Notes: generated by a model from the sequence alone, not told the origin. Shown: positions 43,897 through 52,811, counted from the first letter of the stretch. The stretch: 64,000 nucleotides of DNA from WHSW01 sp963828755 (GCA_963828755.1 CAWHFY010000013.1:128440-192439), one strand, 5' to 3'. Translations and numbers: made by a program.

Positions 43897-46800
43897 GTGG
43901 CTCCCGAGGCTCAGATCGCGACCGATGGCCAGCGCGCCGTCGCCGCCCACGACGCTGGGCCGCTGCTGGTCCGCGGCGACGCCGGGTCCGGCCGCACCGA
44001 GGCACTGGCCCTGCGGCTCGAGTCTCTTGCCCAGCGCGGGGTCCGCCCCGAGCACGTACTCGTGCTCGCCCGCTCACGGGCCGCCCGTGCCCGGCTGCGC
44101 GAGCGCGCCGAGATCCTCCTCGACCGCCCCCACGAGGAGCTCTGGGTGCGCACCTACGAGGAGGCTGCCGAGGAGTTGCTGCGCGAGTACTCGACCGAGG
44201 CCGGGCTCGACCCGTTCTTCACCACGGTCGCGCCGGCCGACCGCCTCGCGATCCTGCTCGACCGCCTCGACGACCTGCCGCTGCGGCGCCACGAGATCCG
44301 CGGCAACCCGGCCGGGCTGCTCGCGCGGCTGCTGCGCCGCATCGACCTCCTGAAGACCGAGGCGGTGACGCCGGCGTCCCTGCGCGACTGGGCGGTTGCC
44401 GCGGAGCGGGCCGCGACGACGGCGGCCGAGCGCGAGCGCGCCGAGCGCGAGATCGAGTTCGCCGACCTGTTCGCCCGCCACGACCGGATCCTGCGCGAGG
44501 CCGGGAGCCTCGACGGGGGCGACCTGGTGCTCGAGCTCGGCAAGCTGCTCGCGAACCGAGCCGACGTCGCCGCCGAGGTCGGCGAGCGCTTTCTCCACGT
44601 GCTCGCCGACGAGCTCGAGGATGCCGGCGCCGCCCACCGCGCCGTGCTCGAGGCGGTCGGCGCGCACGGGAACATCGCTTGCGCCGGGGATCCCGCCCAG
44701 GCGACGCGCCGGTTCCGGGGCGCGGGCGAGGCGGCGATCGAAGCGTTCCTCGCCGCCCACCCGGATGCGACTGAGATCGACCTCGGCGGTTCGCTGCGTG
44801 CCCCAGGGGTGACCAGGTTCTGGCGCTGCGAGAACGACCGCGCCCAGGCGCAGGCGGTCGCGCGCGAGGTCGAGCACCTGCTCGCGGCCGGCGAGGTCCG
44901 GGCGGAGCGAATCTGCGTGATCGCCGGCTCGGGCTGGCGCGAGGGGCGGCTGGTCGCGGCGGCGCTCGAGGAGCGCAGCGTCCCGTTCCGGTTCGCCGGC
45001 GACGCGGCCTTCTTCCAGCGCCCCGAGGTCCGCGACGTGCTCGCCTGGCTGCGGATGCTCGCCGACCCCGGCGATGCGGCGGCCGTCGTGCGCAGCCTCA
45101 CGCGGCCGCCGGCGGCGCTGCGGTCGGTCGACCTCGCCAAGGTGACGACGATCGCCCGGAGGCGCAAGCTCGACATGATCTCGGCGCTGGAGGCTGCGCT
45201 GGAGAGCCCGCAGCTGCCGCCCGAGGCTCGCGACCGGATCCAGACCTTCCTCCGTCTGCACCGCGCCGCCTCGAACGCGCTCGAGGGGATGCGCGCGGAC
45301 GTCTTCGTCCGCCGTCTGATCGAGCGCGTCGGCCTGCGCCGCCATCGCCTGTTCGCGGCCAGCCCGGAGACCGCGGAGCGGCTGGTCAACCTCTCGCACC
45401 TGGCCGAGCTCGCCGCGGACTGGTCGCGGCGCGAGCCGCGGGGCTCGGTGCGCGACTTCGTCCGCCATCTCAGCGCGGTCGCTGAGGGCGGTGACGTCCA
45501 GGGCGACGACGCCGACCCGCCGATCCCCGGCGCGGTGATGGTCGCCGAGCCGGCGCAGGTCAAGGGCCTCGAGTTCGACCACGTCTATCTGCTCGGGCTG
45601 CGCAGCGGCGCGGTCGCCTCGCGCCCATGGGAGGACACCTGGATCCCCGAGCAGCTGCTCTCCGAGCCGCTGCCGGAGCCCGGTGACGAACTCACCGCCG
45701 AGCGTCGCTTGGTGCTCGCCCACGTCGCGATCACCCGCGCGCGGCTGGCGCTGGTGATGTCGTGGCCGGATCGTCCCGAGCAAGGTCGCACGGTGCCCTC
45801 GCGCATCTACCGGGTCGCCCGCGAGGCGCACGGCGCCGACGAGGAGATCCACGAGGAGGAGCTGTTCGGACCGGCGGAGGGGCTGCACTCCACCTACCGG
45901 ATGCTTCGCGACGAGGTGCTCGAGGCGTCGTGGAAGGCTGGCTCGGCGATCTCGGAGATGCGCCTCGACACCGCTGAGGACGTCAACGGGGCGGTCGCTC
46001 GGTACCTCGAGTTGATCAAGCTCGCGGCGCTCCTGCAGAGCCCCGGCTCCGAGCCGGCGCCGGAGGCGATCGATGCGATCAACGAGCTGCTCGGCCGCGT
46101 CGCGAGCCCGGAGCAGCGGATGGAGATGGACGCCTCGGCGCTGGACGACTACGTGATCGGCGAGGAGCGCGAGCGCGACGCCCGCCGGGCGCAGGTCGCG
46201 GCGCGACGCGAGCCGTCGCTCGAGCAGTTCCTGCCGCGGCGCAAGGGCGGCGAGGGGCTCGGCCTGTCGGCCACCGACATCGACCTCTACCGGACCTGCC
46301 CGTTGAAGTACAAGTTCGCGCGGGTCTTCGCGATCCCGCAGGAGCCGACGATCAACCAGCGCTTCGGCATCCTCATCCACCAGGTCCTCGACCGGTTCCA
46401 CGCCGAGGAGATGCGCGCTCGCGCCGGCGCCTCGGAGCCGTATTCGGCCGCCCCCGGCGATCTCGACCGGCTGCTCGGCCTGTTCGAGGCCGGCTGGCGG
46501 CGCCAAGGCTTCGGCGCAACCGACGACGAGCTCCAGTACCGCGACCGCGCCGTCGCGGCGCTCGCCCGCTACCACGAGCGTCACGCGCACAACCGCTCCG
46601 AGCCGGTCTGGCTCGAGCGCTCGTTCAGCTTCGCGATCGGCCCCCACCAGCTGCGCGGCCGCGTCGACCGCGTCGACCGGCTGCCCGACGGCGGCTACGA
46701 GGTGATCGACTACAAGACCGGCGACCCCGGCTCGGGCCCAAAGCTGACCGGCGATGTTCAGCTCGCCCTCTACCGGCTCGGCGCTCGCGAGGCGTGGGAG

Positions 46801-47007
46801 ATCAAGGCCGAGCGCGGCAGCTACTGGTACGTGCTCGCCGACCAGCGCGTCTCGCTCGATCCCGAGCCCGACGACGCCGAACGGGTGGAGCGGACCGTGC
46901 TCGAGGTGGCCGCCGGAATCAACGACCAGGACTTCGAGCCGCGCCCCTCACACGAGATCTGCTCCTGGTGCGACTACCGCTTGATCTGCCCGGCCAGCGA
47001 GGCGTAG
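43897..47007 (+). CDS. UvrD-like helicase fused to a RecB/AddB-type nuclease (AdnA/AdnB-like)
   Basis: A 1036-residue protein with a superfamily 1 helicase and a C-terminal PD-(D/E)XK nuclease, the arrangement of mycobacterial AdnA/AdnB end-resection subunits. Walker A is RGDAGSGRT with Arg33 where Lys is normal. Walker B is VLADELED (238-239). Other motifs are GDPAQATRRFRGA, VKGLEFDHVYLLGL and HVAITRARLALV. The nuclease has LYRTCPLKYKF, GILIHQVLDRFH and EVIDYKTGD. Cys1022, Cys1025 and Cys1031 (CSWCDYRLIC) with the earlier Cys suggest an AddB-type Fe-S cluster. The altered lysine suggests weak or absent ATPase, as in a non-motor subunit. No partner gene is adjacent. GTG 43897. Confidence 0.9.
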   Translation: MAPEAQIATDGQRAVAAHDAGPLLVRGDAGSGRTEALALRLESLAQRGVRPEHVLVLARSRAARARLRERAEILLDRPHEELWVRTYEEAAEELLREYSTEAGLDPFFTTVAPADRLAILLDRLDDLPLRRHEIRGNPAGLLARLLRRIDLLKTEAVTPASLRDWAVAAERAATTAAERERAEREIEFADLFARHDRILREAGSLDGGDLVLELGKLLANRADVAAEVGERFLHVLADELEDAGAAHRAVLEAVGAHGNIACAGDPAQATRRFRGAGEAAIEAFLAAHPDATEIDLGGSLRAPGVTRFWRCENDRAQAQAVAREVEHLLAAGEVRAERICVIAGSGWREGRLVAAALEERSVPFRFAGDAAFFQRPEVRDVLAWLRMLADPGDAAAVVRSLTRPPAALRSVDLAKVTTIARRRKLDMISALEAALESPQLPPEARDRIQTFLRLHRAASNALEGMRADVFVRRLIERVGLRRHRLFAASPETAERLVNLSHLAELAADWSRREPRGSVRDFVRHLSAVAEGGDVQGDDADPPIPGAVMVAEPAQVKGLEFDHVYLLGLRSGAVASRPWEDTWIPEQLLSEPLPEPGDELTAERRLVLAHVAITRARLALVMSWPDRPEQGRTVPSRIYRVAREAHGADEEIHEEELFGPAEGLHSTYRMLRDEVLEASWKAGSAISEMRLDTAEDVNGAVARYLELIKLAALLQSPGSEPAPEAIDAINELLGRVASPEQRMEMDASALDDYVIGEERERDARRAQVAARREPSLEQFLPRRKGGEGLGLSATDIDLYRTCPLKYKFARVFAIPQEPTINQRFGILIHQVLDRFHAEEMRARAGASEPYSAAPGDLDRLLGLFEAGWRRQGFGATDDELQYRDRAVAALARYHERHAHNRSEPVWLERSFSFAIGPHQLRGRVDRVDRLPDGGYEVIDYKTGDPGSGPKLTGDVQLALYRLGAREAWEIKAERGSYWYVLADQRVSLDPEPDDAERVERTVLEVAAGINDQDFEPRPSHEICSWCDYRLICPASEA

Positions 47008-47021
47008 GCAGGCTCGTCACC

Positions 47022-47070
47022 GGTCACTGGTCACTGGTCACTCGAGAGACGAGTGACGAGAGACGAGCGA
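47022..47070 (+). repeat. Heptanucleotide array between convergent genes
   Basis: Seven 7-bp units: GGTCACT three times, then CGAGAGA, CGAGTGA, CGAGAGA and CGAGCGA. It includes the inverted repeat GTCACTCG (47037-47044) with CGAGTGAC (47050-47057). It fills most of the 70-bp gap between the helicase-nuclease and PAC2 stops and might end transcription from both sides, although no T-run follows. Confidence 0.8.
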
Positions 47071-47077
47071 CGAATCC

Positions 47078-47950
47078 CTACTCCTCGTCCGTGCGCTGCC
47101 GCAGGAACCTTTGGAAGTCCTGAGCGATCGCGTCGCCCGACGGCATGTCCTCGAGTCCGATCGCGTCCTCCTCCTCGGCGCGCTCGGACTCCAAGCGTCT
47201 GACCAGGTCCTCGATCTCGGGGTTGGCGGCCACGGCGCGGTCGACCTGGGTCTCGAACCGACTCACCGCGTCCTCGAGCTCTGAGGCCTCGATCGCGACG
47301 CCGGTGAAGCCCTCGAGCCGGCGCAGCAACGCCAGCGCGGCCTTCGGGTTCGGGACCGCGGCGACGTAGTGGGGGACGGCGGCCCAGAGGCTCGCCGAGG
47401 TCAGGCCGCGCCGGCGGCAGGCGTCGTGGACGATCCCGACGATCCCGGTGGGCCCCTCGTAGCTCGAGCGGCTCAGCGAGAGCCGCTCGACCAGTTCCGG
47501 ATCGGAGGCGAGCCCGGTGATCGGGACCGGCCGCGTGTGCGGGACGTCGGCGAGCAGGGCGCCGAGCGTCACGACCATCTCGACGTCGAGCCGCTCGGCC
47601 ACCTCGATGACGGCGCCCGCGAAGCTGCGCCACTTCAGGTTCGGCTCGACCCCTGACACCAAGACCAGGTCGCGCTCGGCGCTCGGGACCTCGGCGGTGA
47701 AGATCGTGTTGGCGGGCCAGTCGACCTCGCGCGCCTCGCCCTCGGCCATCCGGATCGTCGGGCGAGTGACCTGGAAGTCGTAGAACTCCTCGGGGTCGAT
47801 CTCGGCAACCGCCTCGGCCTCGAGCGAGACCGCCATCGCCTCGAGCGCGGTCGTCGCGGCGCTCGCGGCGTCGTTCCAGCCGGCGAATGCGGCGACCAGC
47901 ACCGGTGAGCGCAGTTGCGGTGGGTCGGCTTCCCAGTTCAGTAGCTCCAC
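47078..47950 (-). CDS. PAC2-family protein (proteasome assembly chaperone-like)
   Basis: A 290-residue PAC2-domain protein widespread in actinobacteria. VLVAAFAGWNDAASAATTAL is the N-terminal signature, followed by EFYDFQVTRPTIRM and VTLGALLADVPHTRPVPITG. The C-terminal 70 residues are Glu-rich and probably coiled. In eukaryotes PAC2 helps proteasome assembly. In actinobacteria the role is unproven, although PafBC (named for the proteasome accessory cluster) is also in this window. GTG 47950. Confidence 0.88.
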   Translation of the reverse strand: MELLNWEADPPQLRSPVLVAAFAGWNDAASAATTALEAMAVSLEAEAVAEIDPEEFYDFQVTRPTIRMAEGEAREVDWPANTIFTAEVPSAERDLVLVSGVEPNLKWRSFAGAVIEVAERLDVEMVVTLGALLADVPHTRPVPITGLASDPELVERLSLSRSSYEGPTGIVGIVHDACRRRGLTSASLWAAVPHYVAAVPNPKAALALLRRLEGFTGVAIEASELEDAVSRFETQVDRAVAANPEIEDLVRRLESERAEEEDAIGLEDMPSGDAIAQDFQRFLRQRTDEE

Positions 47951-48020
47951 CCCTCGAGCCTATCGGGGCGCGCTCTGACGGTACGCCGGTTGTGTCCGCG
48001 CCCATGGGCAAGATCGATGC

Positions 48021-48941
48021 GTGGAAGCCGCCGTCTCACAGATCCATCCCGAGCTCGCGGAACTGCGCCCCGGGCAACGCTTCGAGGGCCGTTACGCCTG
48101 CATCTCCAAGGAGCGCAGCACCTCGCGCAACGGCTCGAGCTACCTCTCGCTGCGGCTGCGCGACCGCAGCGGCACGGTCGCCGCGCGCGCGTTCCGCGAG
48201 GCGGACCGGATCGCACTGCGCTTCGAGGCCGGCGACGCGGTGGCGATCCGCGGTCGGGCCGAGCGCTTTCGCGGCGAGCTCGTGGTCGAGGTCGAGGACG
48301 CGCGCAAGCTCGAGCCGGGCACGTATGACGAGACCGAGTTCCTGCCCGCCGCCTACCGCTCGGTCGACGAGCTCGAGGGCTTCCTCGAGCACCTGAGCGA
48401 CGAGGTCCACGCCGCCGACCTGCGCGCGGTCGTCGACCGGGTCGTGTTTGCGGGCCCGCTCGCGGCCGACTTCCGGCGCGCTCCGGCCACCCGCCGCGCT
48501 CATCACGCCTACCTCGGCGGCCTGCTCGAGCACACGGTTGCCGTCGCCACGCTCGTGCTCGAGACGTGCACCCTGCACCCGCGCCTCGACTCGGACCTGC
48601 TGATGGCGGCGGCGATCGTCCACGACGTCGGCCGCGCGCGAGAGTTCACCTACGGGGCCGAGTTCGGGATCAGCGAAGAGGGCCGGCTGCTCGGTCACCT
48701 GACGATCGGCGCCGAGATCGTCGGCCCGGTTGCGGCCGAGCTCGCCCCTGATCGCCGGCTCGAGTTGCTCAACTGCGTCCTCTCCCACCACGGGCCCGAC
48801 GCCGGGCCGGGCCGGGCCCAGGGCGCGCGCCAGGCGAGCCCCTGGCAGGGCTTCGGCTCGCCCGAGGCGCTGGCGCTTTACCGGCTCAACGCGCTCGACG
48901 CCTCGGTCAAGGGCGCTCTGGAGCACGGGCCGCGCGCCTGA
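48021..48941 (+). CDS. OB-fold plus HD-domain nuclease-like protein, paralogue
   Basis: A 306-residue relative of the YhaM-like protein at 16.8 kb. The N-terminal OB fold is YLSLRLRDRSGTVAARAFRE and ELVVEVEDARKLEPG. The HD domain has GGLLEHTVAVATLVLE and VHDVGRAREF, then NCVLSHHGPD. The catalytic HD is kept but the following Lys is Arg (HDVGR instead of HDIGK). GTG 48021. The 3' end overlaps the convergent TauE-like gene by 35 bp. Two such proteins may divide labour in RNA 3'-end trimming, which is inference. Confidence 0.85.
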   Translation: MEAAVSQIHPELAELRPGQRFEGRYACISKERSTSRNGSSYLSLRLRDRSGTVAARAFREADRIALRFEAGDAVAIRGRAERFRGELVVEVEDARKLEPGTYDETEFLPAAYRSVDELEGFLEHLSDEVHAADLRAVVDRVVFAGPLAADFRRAPATRRAHHAYLGGLLEHTVAVATLVLETCTLHPRLDSDLLMAAAIVHDVGRAREFTYGAEFGISEEGRLLGHLTIGAEIVGPVAAELAPDRRLELLNCVLSHHGPDAGPGRAQGARQASPWQGFGSPEALALYRLNALDASVKGALEHGPRA

Positions 48942-49284
48942 GCATCTGCGCCGCGACGACCAGCAGCAGGAGCGCGAACGAAATCTCGAGGGCCCGCTCG
49001 GAGACGGCGTTCGAGGCGATCACGCCCACCAGGACGCCGATCGGAGAGAGCGCGCCGATCAGGAAGCCATCGCGCATGCGCACGTTGCCGAACCGCTGCT
49101 GGCGCCAGGCGCCGACGACGCCGACGGGGACGATCGCCAGCAGCGACGTCGCCTCGGCGCGCACCTGCGGTTCGTGGAGGATGACCGCGAGCGCCGGGAC
49201 GAACAGGATCCCGCCCCCGACCCCGAGCATGCCGCCCACCGTGCCGCCGGCGAATCCGAGCGCTGCTGCGAGCACGTACTCCAT
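48907..49284 (-). CDS. TauE/SafE-family half-protein, second unit
   Basis: A 125-residue protein with about four membrane helices, equal to one repeat of a TauE/SafE anion exporter. VLAAALGFAGGTVGGMLGVG and GGILFVPALAVIL give the Gly-rich signature, ending in a basic tail (LRRAARAPERP). Ordinary TauE proteins are about 250 residues with two such repeats in one chain. Here the two repeats are separate genes joined by a TGATG overlap at 49282-49286, so they probably assemble as a heterodimer. A frame error is unlikely because a proper stop and start overlap. Confidence 0.75.
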   Translation of the reverse strand: MEYVLAAALGFAGGTVGGMLGVGGGILFVPALAVILHEPQVRAEATSLLAIVPVGVVGAWRQQRFGNVRMRDGFLIGALSPIGVLVGVIASNAVSERALEISFALLLLVVAAQMLRRAARAPERP

Positions 49285-49646
49285 CAGCCCACGAGCAGCT
49301 CTACCGCGACCGCGATCAGCACCGCTGCGAACATCACCGCGATCGCCCGCTCCGGAACGCGCTGCTGGATCGTGACCCCGGTGAGGACGCCGCCGACGGC
49401 CGGGATCCCGACCAGAGCGCCCTCGAGCAGGTCGACGTTGCCATAGGCGCCCTGGGCGACCACCGCGATCAGCGCGATGACGACGATCGCCGCGAGGCTC
49501 GTCCCGGTCGCCTCGCGCTCGCCGTAAGCGAGCCAAAGGACCAGCAGCGGCACGATCACGCTGCCGCCGCCGACCCCGAACAGACCGCTGAAGGCGCCGG
49601 CCGCGGTGGCGATCACGGCCAGCTTGAAGGTTCGGCCGCCCGGCAT
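49284..49646 (-). CDS. TauE/SafE-family half-protein, first unit
   Basis: A 120-residue four-helix protein carrying the other TauE/SafE repeat: FKLAVIATAAGAFSGLFGVG, then GGSVIVPLLVLWLAYG, EATGTSLAAIVVIALIAVVA and a last hydrophobic helix AIAVMFAAVLIAVAVELLVG. ATG 49646 matches the usual N terminus; upstream in-frame codons would run into the divergent otsB. The pair is a candidate exporter of sulfite, sulfoacetate or other organic anions, and the substrate is unknown. Confidence 0.75.
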   Translation of the reverse strand: MPGGRTFKLAVIATAAGAFSGLFGVGGGSVIVPLLVLWLAYGEREATGTSLAAIVVIALIAVVAQGAYGNVDLLEGALVGIPAVGGVLTGVTIQQRVPERAIAVMFAAVLIAVAVELLVG

Positions 49647-49668
49647 CCGCCGCGATACTAGAGCCGCG

Positions 49669-50454
49669 ATGACCGCCGTTCCGATCCTCGAGCCGCTGCG
49701 CACCGAGCCGCGACGAGCTGCGCTGCTCTTCGACGTCGACGGGACGCTCGCCCCGATCGTCGATGACCCAGCCAGCGCCTCGGTGCCGGCGCCGACCGCG
49801 GAGGTGCTGGCCGAGCTCGCGGGCCGCTACCGACTCGTCGCCTGCGTCACCGGGCGCCCGGCGCTCGCCGCCCGCGCGATGGTCGGGCTTGCCGAGCTCA
49901 CATACGCGGGTAATCACGGCCTCGAGTTGCTGCGCCCGGGCGAGGAGCGCCCGAGCTTCGACCCCGGGCTCGCCGACCGTCCCGGGGCGGTCGCGGGGTT
50001 CATCGCAGGCCTCGATCGCGAGCGGCTCGCGCGAGCGGGGATCGAGCTCGAAGACAAGGGGCCGATCCAGGCGCTCCACTGGCGGCGCGCCGCCGAGTCC
50101 CGGACGGCAGAGCAGCTCGCGGCGGAGATTGCGGCGGCGGCCGAGGGGGCGGGACTGGTTCCGCACCGGGGCCGCATGGTGCTCGAGCTTCGGCCGCTGG
50201 CGAGCGTCGACAAGGGGGTCGCGACTCGGCGCCTGGTCGTCGACTCGGGCGCGACGGCGGCGATGTTCGCCGGCGACGACCGCACGGACCTCGACGCGTT
50301 TGCGGCCCTGCGCGCACTCCGTGCGGAGGGGGCGCTGAGGGCCGCGGCATGCGTCGGGATCGACTCGGCCGAGGCTCCTCCTGAGCTCGCCCGCGAGGCC
50401 GACCTCATGGTCGCCGGCCCGGCCGCGTTCCTCGACGTTCTGCGGAGCGTCTGA
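49669..50454 (+). CDS. otsB: Trehalose-6-phosphate phosphatase
   Basis: The HAD enzyme that dephosphorylates trehalose-6-phosphate to trehalose. Motif I is LLFDVDGTLAPIVDDP near residue 20, CVTGRPALAAR gives motif II, VDKGVATRRLV the Lys and FAGDDRTDLDAFAAL motif IV. YAGNHGLELLRPG is a family-specific stretch. It has 261 residues from ATG 49669. No otsA (trehalose-phosphate synthase) is in the window. It is followed immediately (ATG right after TGA) by a membrane protein gene. Confidence 0.9.
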   Translation: MTAVPILEPLRTEPRRAALLFDVDGTLAPIVDDPASASVPAPTAEVLAELAGRYRLVACVTGRPALAARAMVGLAELTYAGNHGLELLRPGEERPSFDPGLADRPGAVAGFIAGLDRERLARAGIELEDKGPIQALHWRRAAESRTAEQLAAEIAAAAEGAGLVPHRGRMVLELRPLASVDKGVATRRLVVDSGATAAMFAGDDRTDLDAFAALRALRAEGALRAAACVGIDSAEAPPELAREADLMVAGPAAFLDVLRSV

Positions 50455-51003
50455 ATGCTGTTCTGCGACCTGCTGCGGGTCTCGGTGCTACTCGTCGGCG
50501 GCGTTGCGACCGCGCTCGGCGCGGTCAGCGTCGTCGTCGCCAACCAGGACACCAACGAGTTCGCGCTCGAGTTCGCGGCCGGGTGGTGGGTTTGTGGCGC
50601 AGCGCTCGGTGTCTGGCTCGGCCGCCCGGCGCGCGCGGCGGACGCGATCTCGCGGGTGCTCGCAGGTGCGCGCACCGCGACCAGCCTGCCGTCCGAGAGC
50701 CCGGGCCGGATCGCGATCATGCGGCTGTGGCCGATCGGAGCGTTCGCGGTCCTGGTCGGGATCGCCGGCTGGTTCGCCCCGCAGATCGCTGCGATCGGAG
50801 CCGGCTACGCGATCCTGATCGCGCTCGCCTGGCGTGGCCGCGAGCAGGCCGTCTCCGCGATCGAGGAGCGCGACGGCGTCCGCTTCTACGTTGAGCCGTC
50901 CGCGGCCTGGCAGCCGGTGAAACTGGTCCGGACCCCCGGCCTCTACCGCGGCCGCGCGCCCGCCGGCAAGCAACCGCCGCCCCCGCCCGCCGAGGCCGGT
51001 TAG
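50455..51003 (+). CDS. Hypothetical membrane protein, 182 aa
   Basis: A protein with two N-terminal membrane helices (LLRVSVLLVGGVATALGAVS and FAAGWWVCGAALGVWLG) and two more (LWPIGAFAVLVGIAGWFAPQ, IAAIGAGYAILIALAWRG). A soluble C-terminal part follows (RDGVRFYVEPSAAWQPVKLV) with a Pro-rich end. I do not recognise the family. The ATG abuts the otsB TGA, so co-expression is certain in outline. Its stop region overlaps the end of the convergent MFS gene by 4 bp. Confidence 0.65.
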   Translation: MLFCDLLRVSVLLVGGVATALGAVSVVVANQDTNEFALEFAAGWWVCGAALGVWLGRPARAADAISRVLAGARTATSLPSESPGRIAIMRLWPIGAFAVLVGIAGWFAPQIAAIGAGYAILIALAWRGREQAVSAIEERDGVRFYVEPSAAWQPVKLVRTPGLYRGRAPAGKQPPPPPAEAG

Positions 51004-52260
51004 CGACGCTTCGCGGCTGCGTGTGCGAACCGCCTGCACGGCGCTGAACTCCGGGTCGCGGCTGCGGGCGAAGGCGATCCAGCCGCCGAGCGCGGCGGCG
51101 AGCGCCGCGATCCCGCCGAGCACGAGGCCGGATCGCGGGCCGGCGACCTCGGCCAGCCAGCCGACCAGGGGGCTGCCGATCGGCGTCGAGCCGAGGAAGA
51201 CGACCGAGTAGAGCGCCATTACCCGACCCCGCATCGCCGGGGTCGCCCCGAGCTGCAGGGTCGAGTTGACCGCGGCGGCGAAGGTGACGCTGACGGCGCC
51301 GAGCGGGACCAGCGCGAGCAGCTCGAGTCCGAGCGTCGGCGCGGTCGAGGCGACCAGCGCGGCGACCCCGAACAGAGCGGCCGAGCCGATGATGATCCGT
51401 TCGCTGACGCGGCCCCGGGCGCCGGTGGCGAGCGCGCCGCCGACCGAGCCGATCGCCATCGCGACCGCGAGCGCTGTGTAGGTAGTGGCGCCTCCGTCGA
51501 ACGTGAAGCGGCCGAGCAAGGGCAGCAGGACCTGGAAGTTGAACGCCAGGGTCCCGACGATGACCATCATCGCGAGCGGGATCAGCAGTGACGGTTCGCC
51601 GAGGACGTAGCGGAGCGCGGCCCTGACCCCGTCGTCGTCGGTGTCGGGCGCCTGCGGCGACCTGAGCAGCTTCGGGTCCATGCCGCGAAGCGCGAACAGC
51701 ATCACGCCGAAGGTCATCGCGTTGATCAGAAAACAGGGGGCGACGCCGAGGGTCGCGATCAGGATCCCGGCCCCGGCCGGCCCGAGGATCCGCGACGAGT
51801 GGACGAGGACGCTGTTGAGGCCGACCGCGTTGACGACCCGGTTCGCGCCCACCATCTCGATCACGAAGCTCTGGCGGGTGGGGTTGTCGATCGCCGTCAC
51901 CGAGCCGCGCACGAAGACCAGCGCGAACACCATCCACGGCTCGACCACGCCAGCCGCGGTAAGCCCGAACAGCGCCAGCGCCGGCCCCGCGAGCATCGGC
52001 TGCGTGACGCTGAGCAGCGAGCGCTTCGGCCACCGGTCCGCGAGCACGCCTCCATAGGCGCCGAGCAGGAGCACCGGGAGGAACTGAAGCGCGGCGGTCA
52101 CGCCCACGGCGACCCCGCTCCCGGTGAGGGTGAGGATCAGCCACATCTCGGCGACCATCTGCATCCAGTTGCCGGACACCGAGACGATCTGGCCGACGAA
52201 GTAGCGCCGGTAGTTGGGGATCTCGAGTGAGCTGAAGGACCGGCGCAGCGCGGCGCTCAA
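51000..52260 (-). CDS. MFS transporter (EntS/DHA3-like), 3' frame break
   Basis: A major facilitator with about 12 helices: IPNYRRYFVGQIVSVSGNWM, GAYGGVLADRWPKRSLL (motif A-like), VFVRGSVTAIDNPTRQSFVI, and a second half from LIPLAMMVIVGTLAFNFQVL to WIAFARSRDPEF. This type exports siderophores or drugs. The frame runs on antisense to the upstream membrane gene unless one base near 51020 is corrected, which gives an ending HAAAKRR and TAA at 51000-51002. Its TTG start at 52260 overlaps the MarR stop, so the regulator probably controls it. Confidence 0.88.
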
Positions 52261-52724
52261 GAGGTCCTCCCGCGCGGGTCGTCGAGCAGGCGCTCGAGGA
52301 TCCCGGCGGCGCGCTCGAGCGTCTCGACCTCATCCGGGTCGAGGTCTCGCATCCGCTTCGCGAGGTACGCGTTCTTCCGCTTGCGCAGCCGTTTGAGCAG
52401 CGCCCGCCCCTGGACGGTCGTTGCAACCAGGCAGGCGCGCCCATCGACCGGATCGGGGGTGCGGGTCGCGAGCCCGAGTTCGACGAGGTTGGCGACGATC
52501 CGGGTCGCCGTCGGGCGCCGAACCTGCTCGCGCTGGGCGAGCTCGCTCGGTGTCAGCGGGCCGAAGCGCTCGACCGTCGCGAGGGCGGCCGTCAGGGTCG
52601 GGCTGAGGACCCCGTCGCCCTCGGCCTCGTAGGCGTCCTGGCGCAGCCGCCTAGCCGTGCGCACCACGGCGAGCCGCAACCTGGCGGCGGTCTCGGCGAC
52701 CGGTTGTGATGAAGTGCTTACCAT
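52257..52724 (-). CDS. MarR-family transcriptional regulator
   Basis: A 155-residue winged-helix regulator. Its DNA-binding region is LTPSELAQREQVRRPTATRI, then LVELGLATRTPDPVDGRACLVATT (wing), flanked by dimer helices rich in Arg/Lys (LLKRLRKRKNAYLAKRM). It is coupled to the MFS gene through a TTGA overlap at 52257-52260, the usual MarR-exporter arrangement. An inverted repeat TAGTT-TAGCG-AACTA sits just upstream and is the likely operator for autoregulation. Confidence 0.9.
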   Translation of the reverse strand: MVSTSSQPVAETAARLRLAVVRTARRLRQDAYEAEGDGVLSPTLTAALATVERFGPLTPSELAQREQVRRPTATRIVANLVELGLATRTPDPVDGRACLVATTVQGRALLKRLRKRKNAYLAKRMRDLDPDEVETLERAAGILERLLDDPRGRTS

Positions 52725-52731
52725 CGCTAAT

Positions 52732-52746
52732 TAGTTTAGCGAACTA
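52732..52746. promoter_or_regulatory. Likely MarR operator
   Basis: Perfect arms TAGTT and AACTA with a 5-bp centre lie 8-22 bp upstream of the marR ATG, in an AT-rich island (CTAATTAG adjacent). The location over the promoter fits autorepression. Confidence 0.6.
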
Positions 52747-52811
52747 GTTACATGCGAGCGGGAGAATGGTCCCCGGCGAGCCCCGAACCGCTGACCCGGC
52801 GCGAGCTGAAG

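Noticed and set aside
44074..46647. Long open frame antisense to the helicase-nuclease (about 850 codons)
   Set aside because: A mirror of the real coding strand with no ribosome-binding site or recognisable domain.
50488..50999. C-terminal extension of the MFS transporter antisense to the upstream membrane gene
   Set aside because: It has no hydrophobic helices or known domain, and a one-base correction gives a normal end at 51000.
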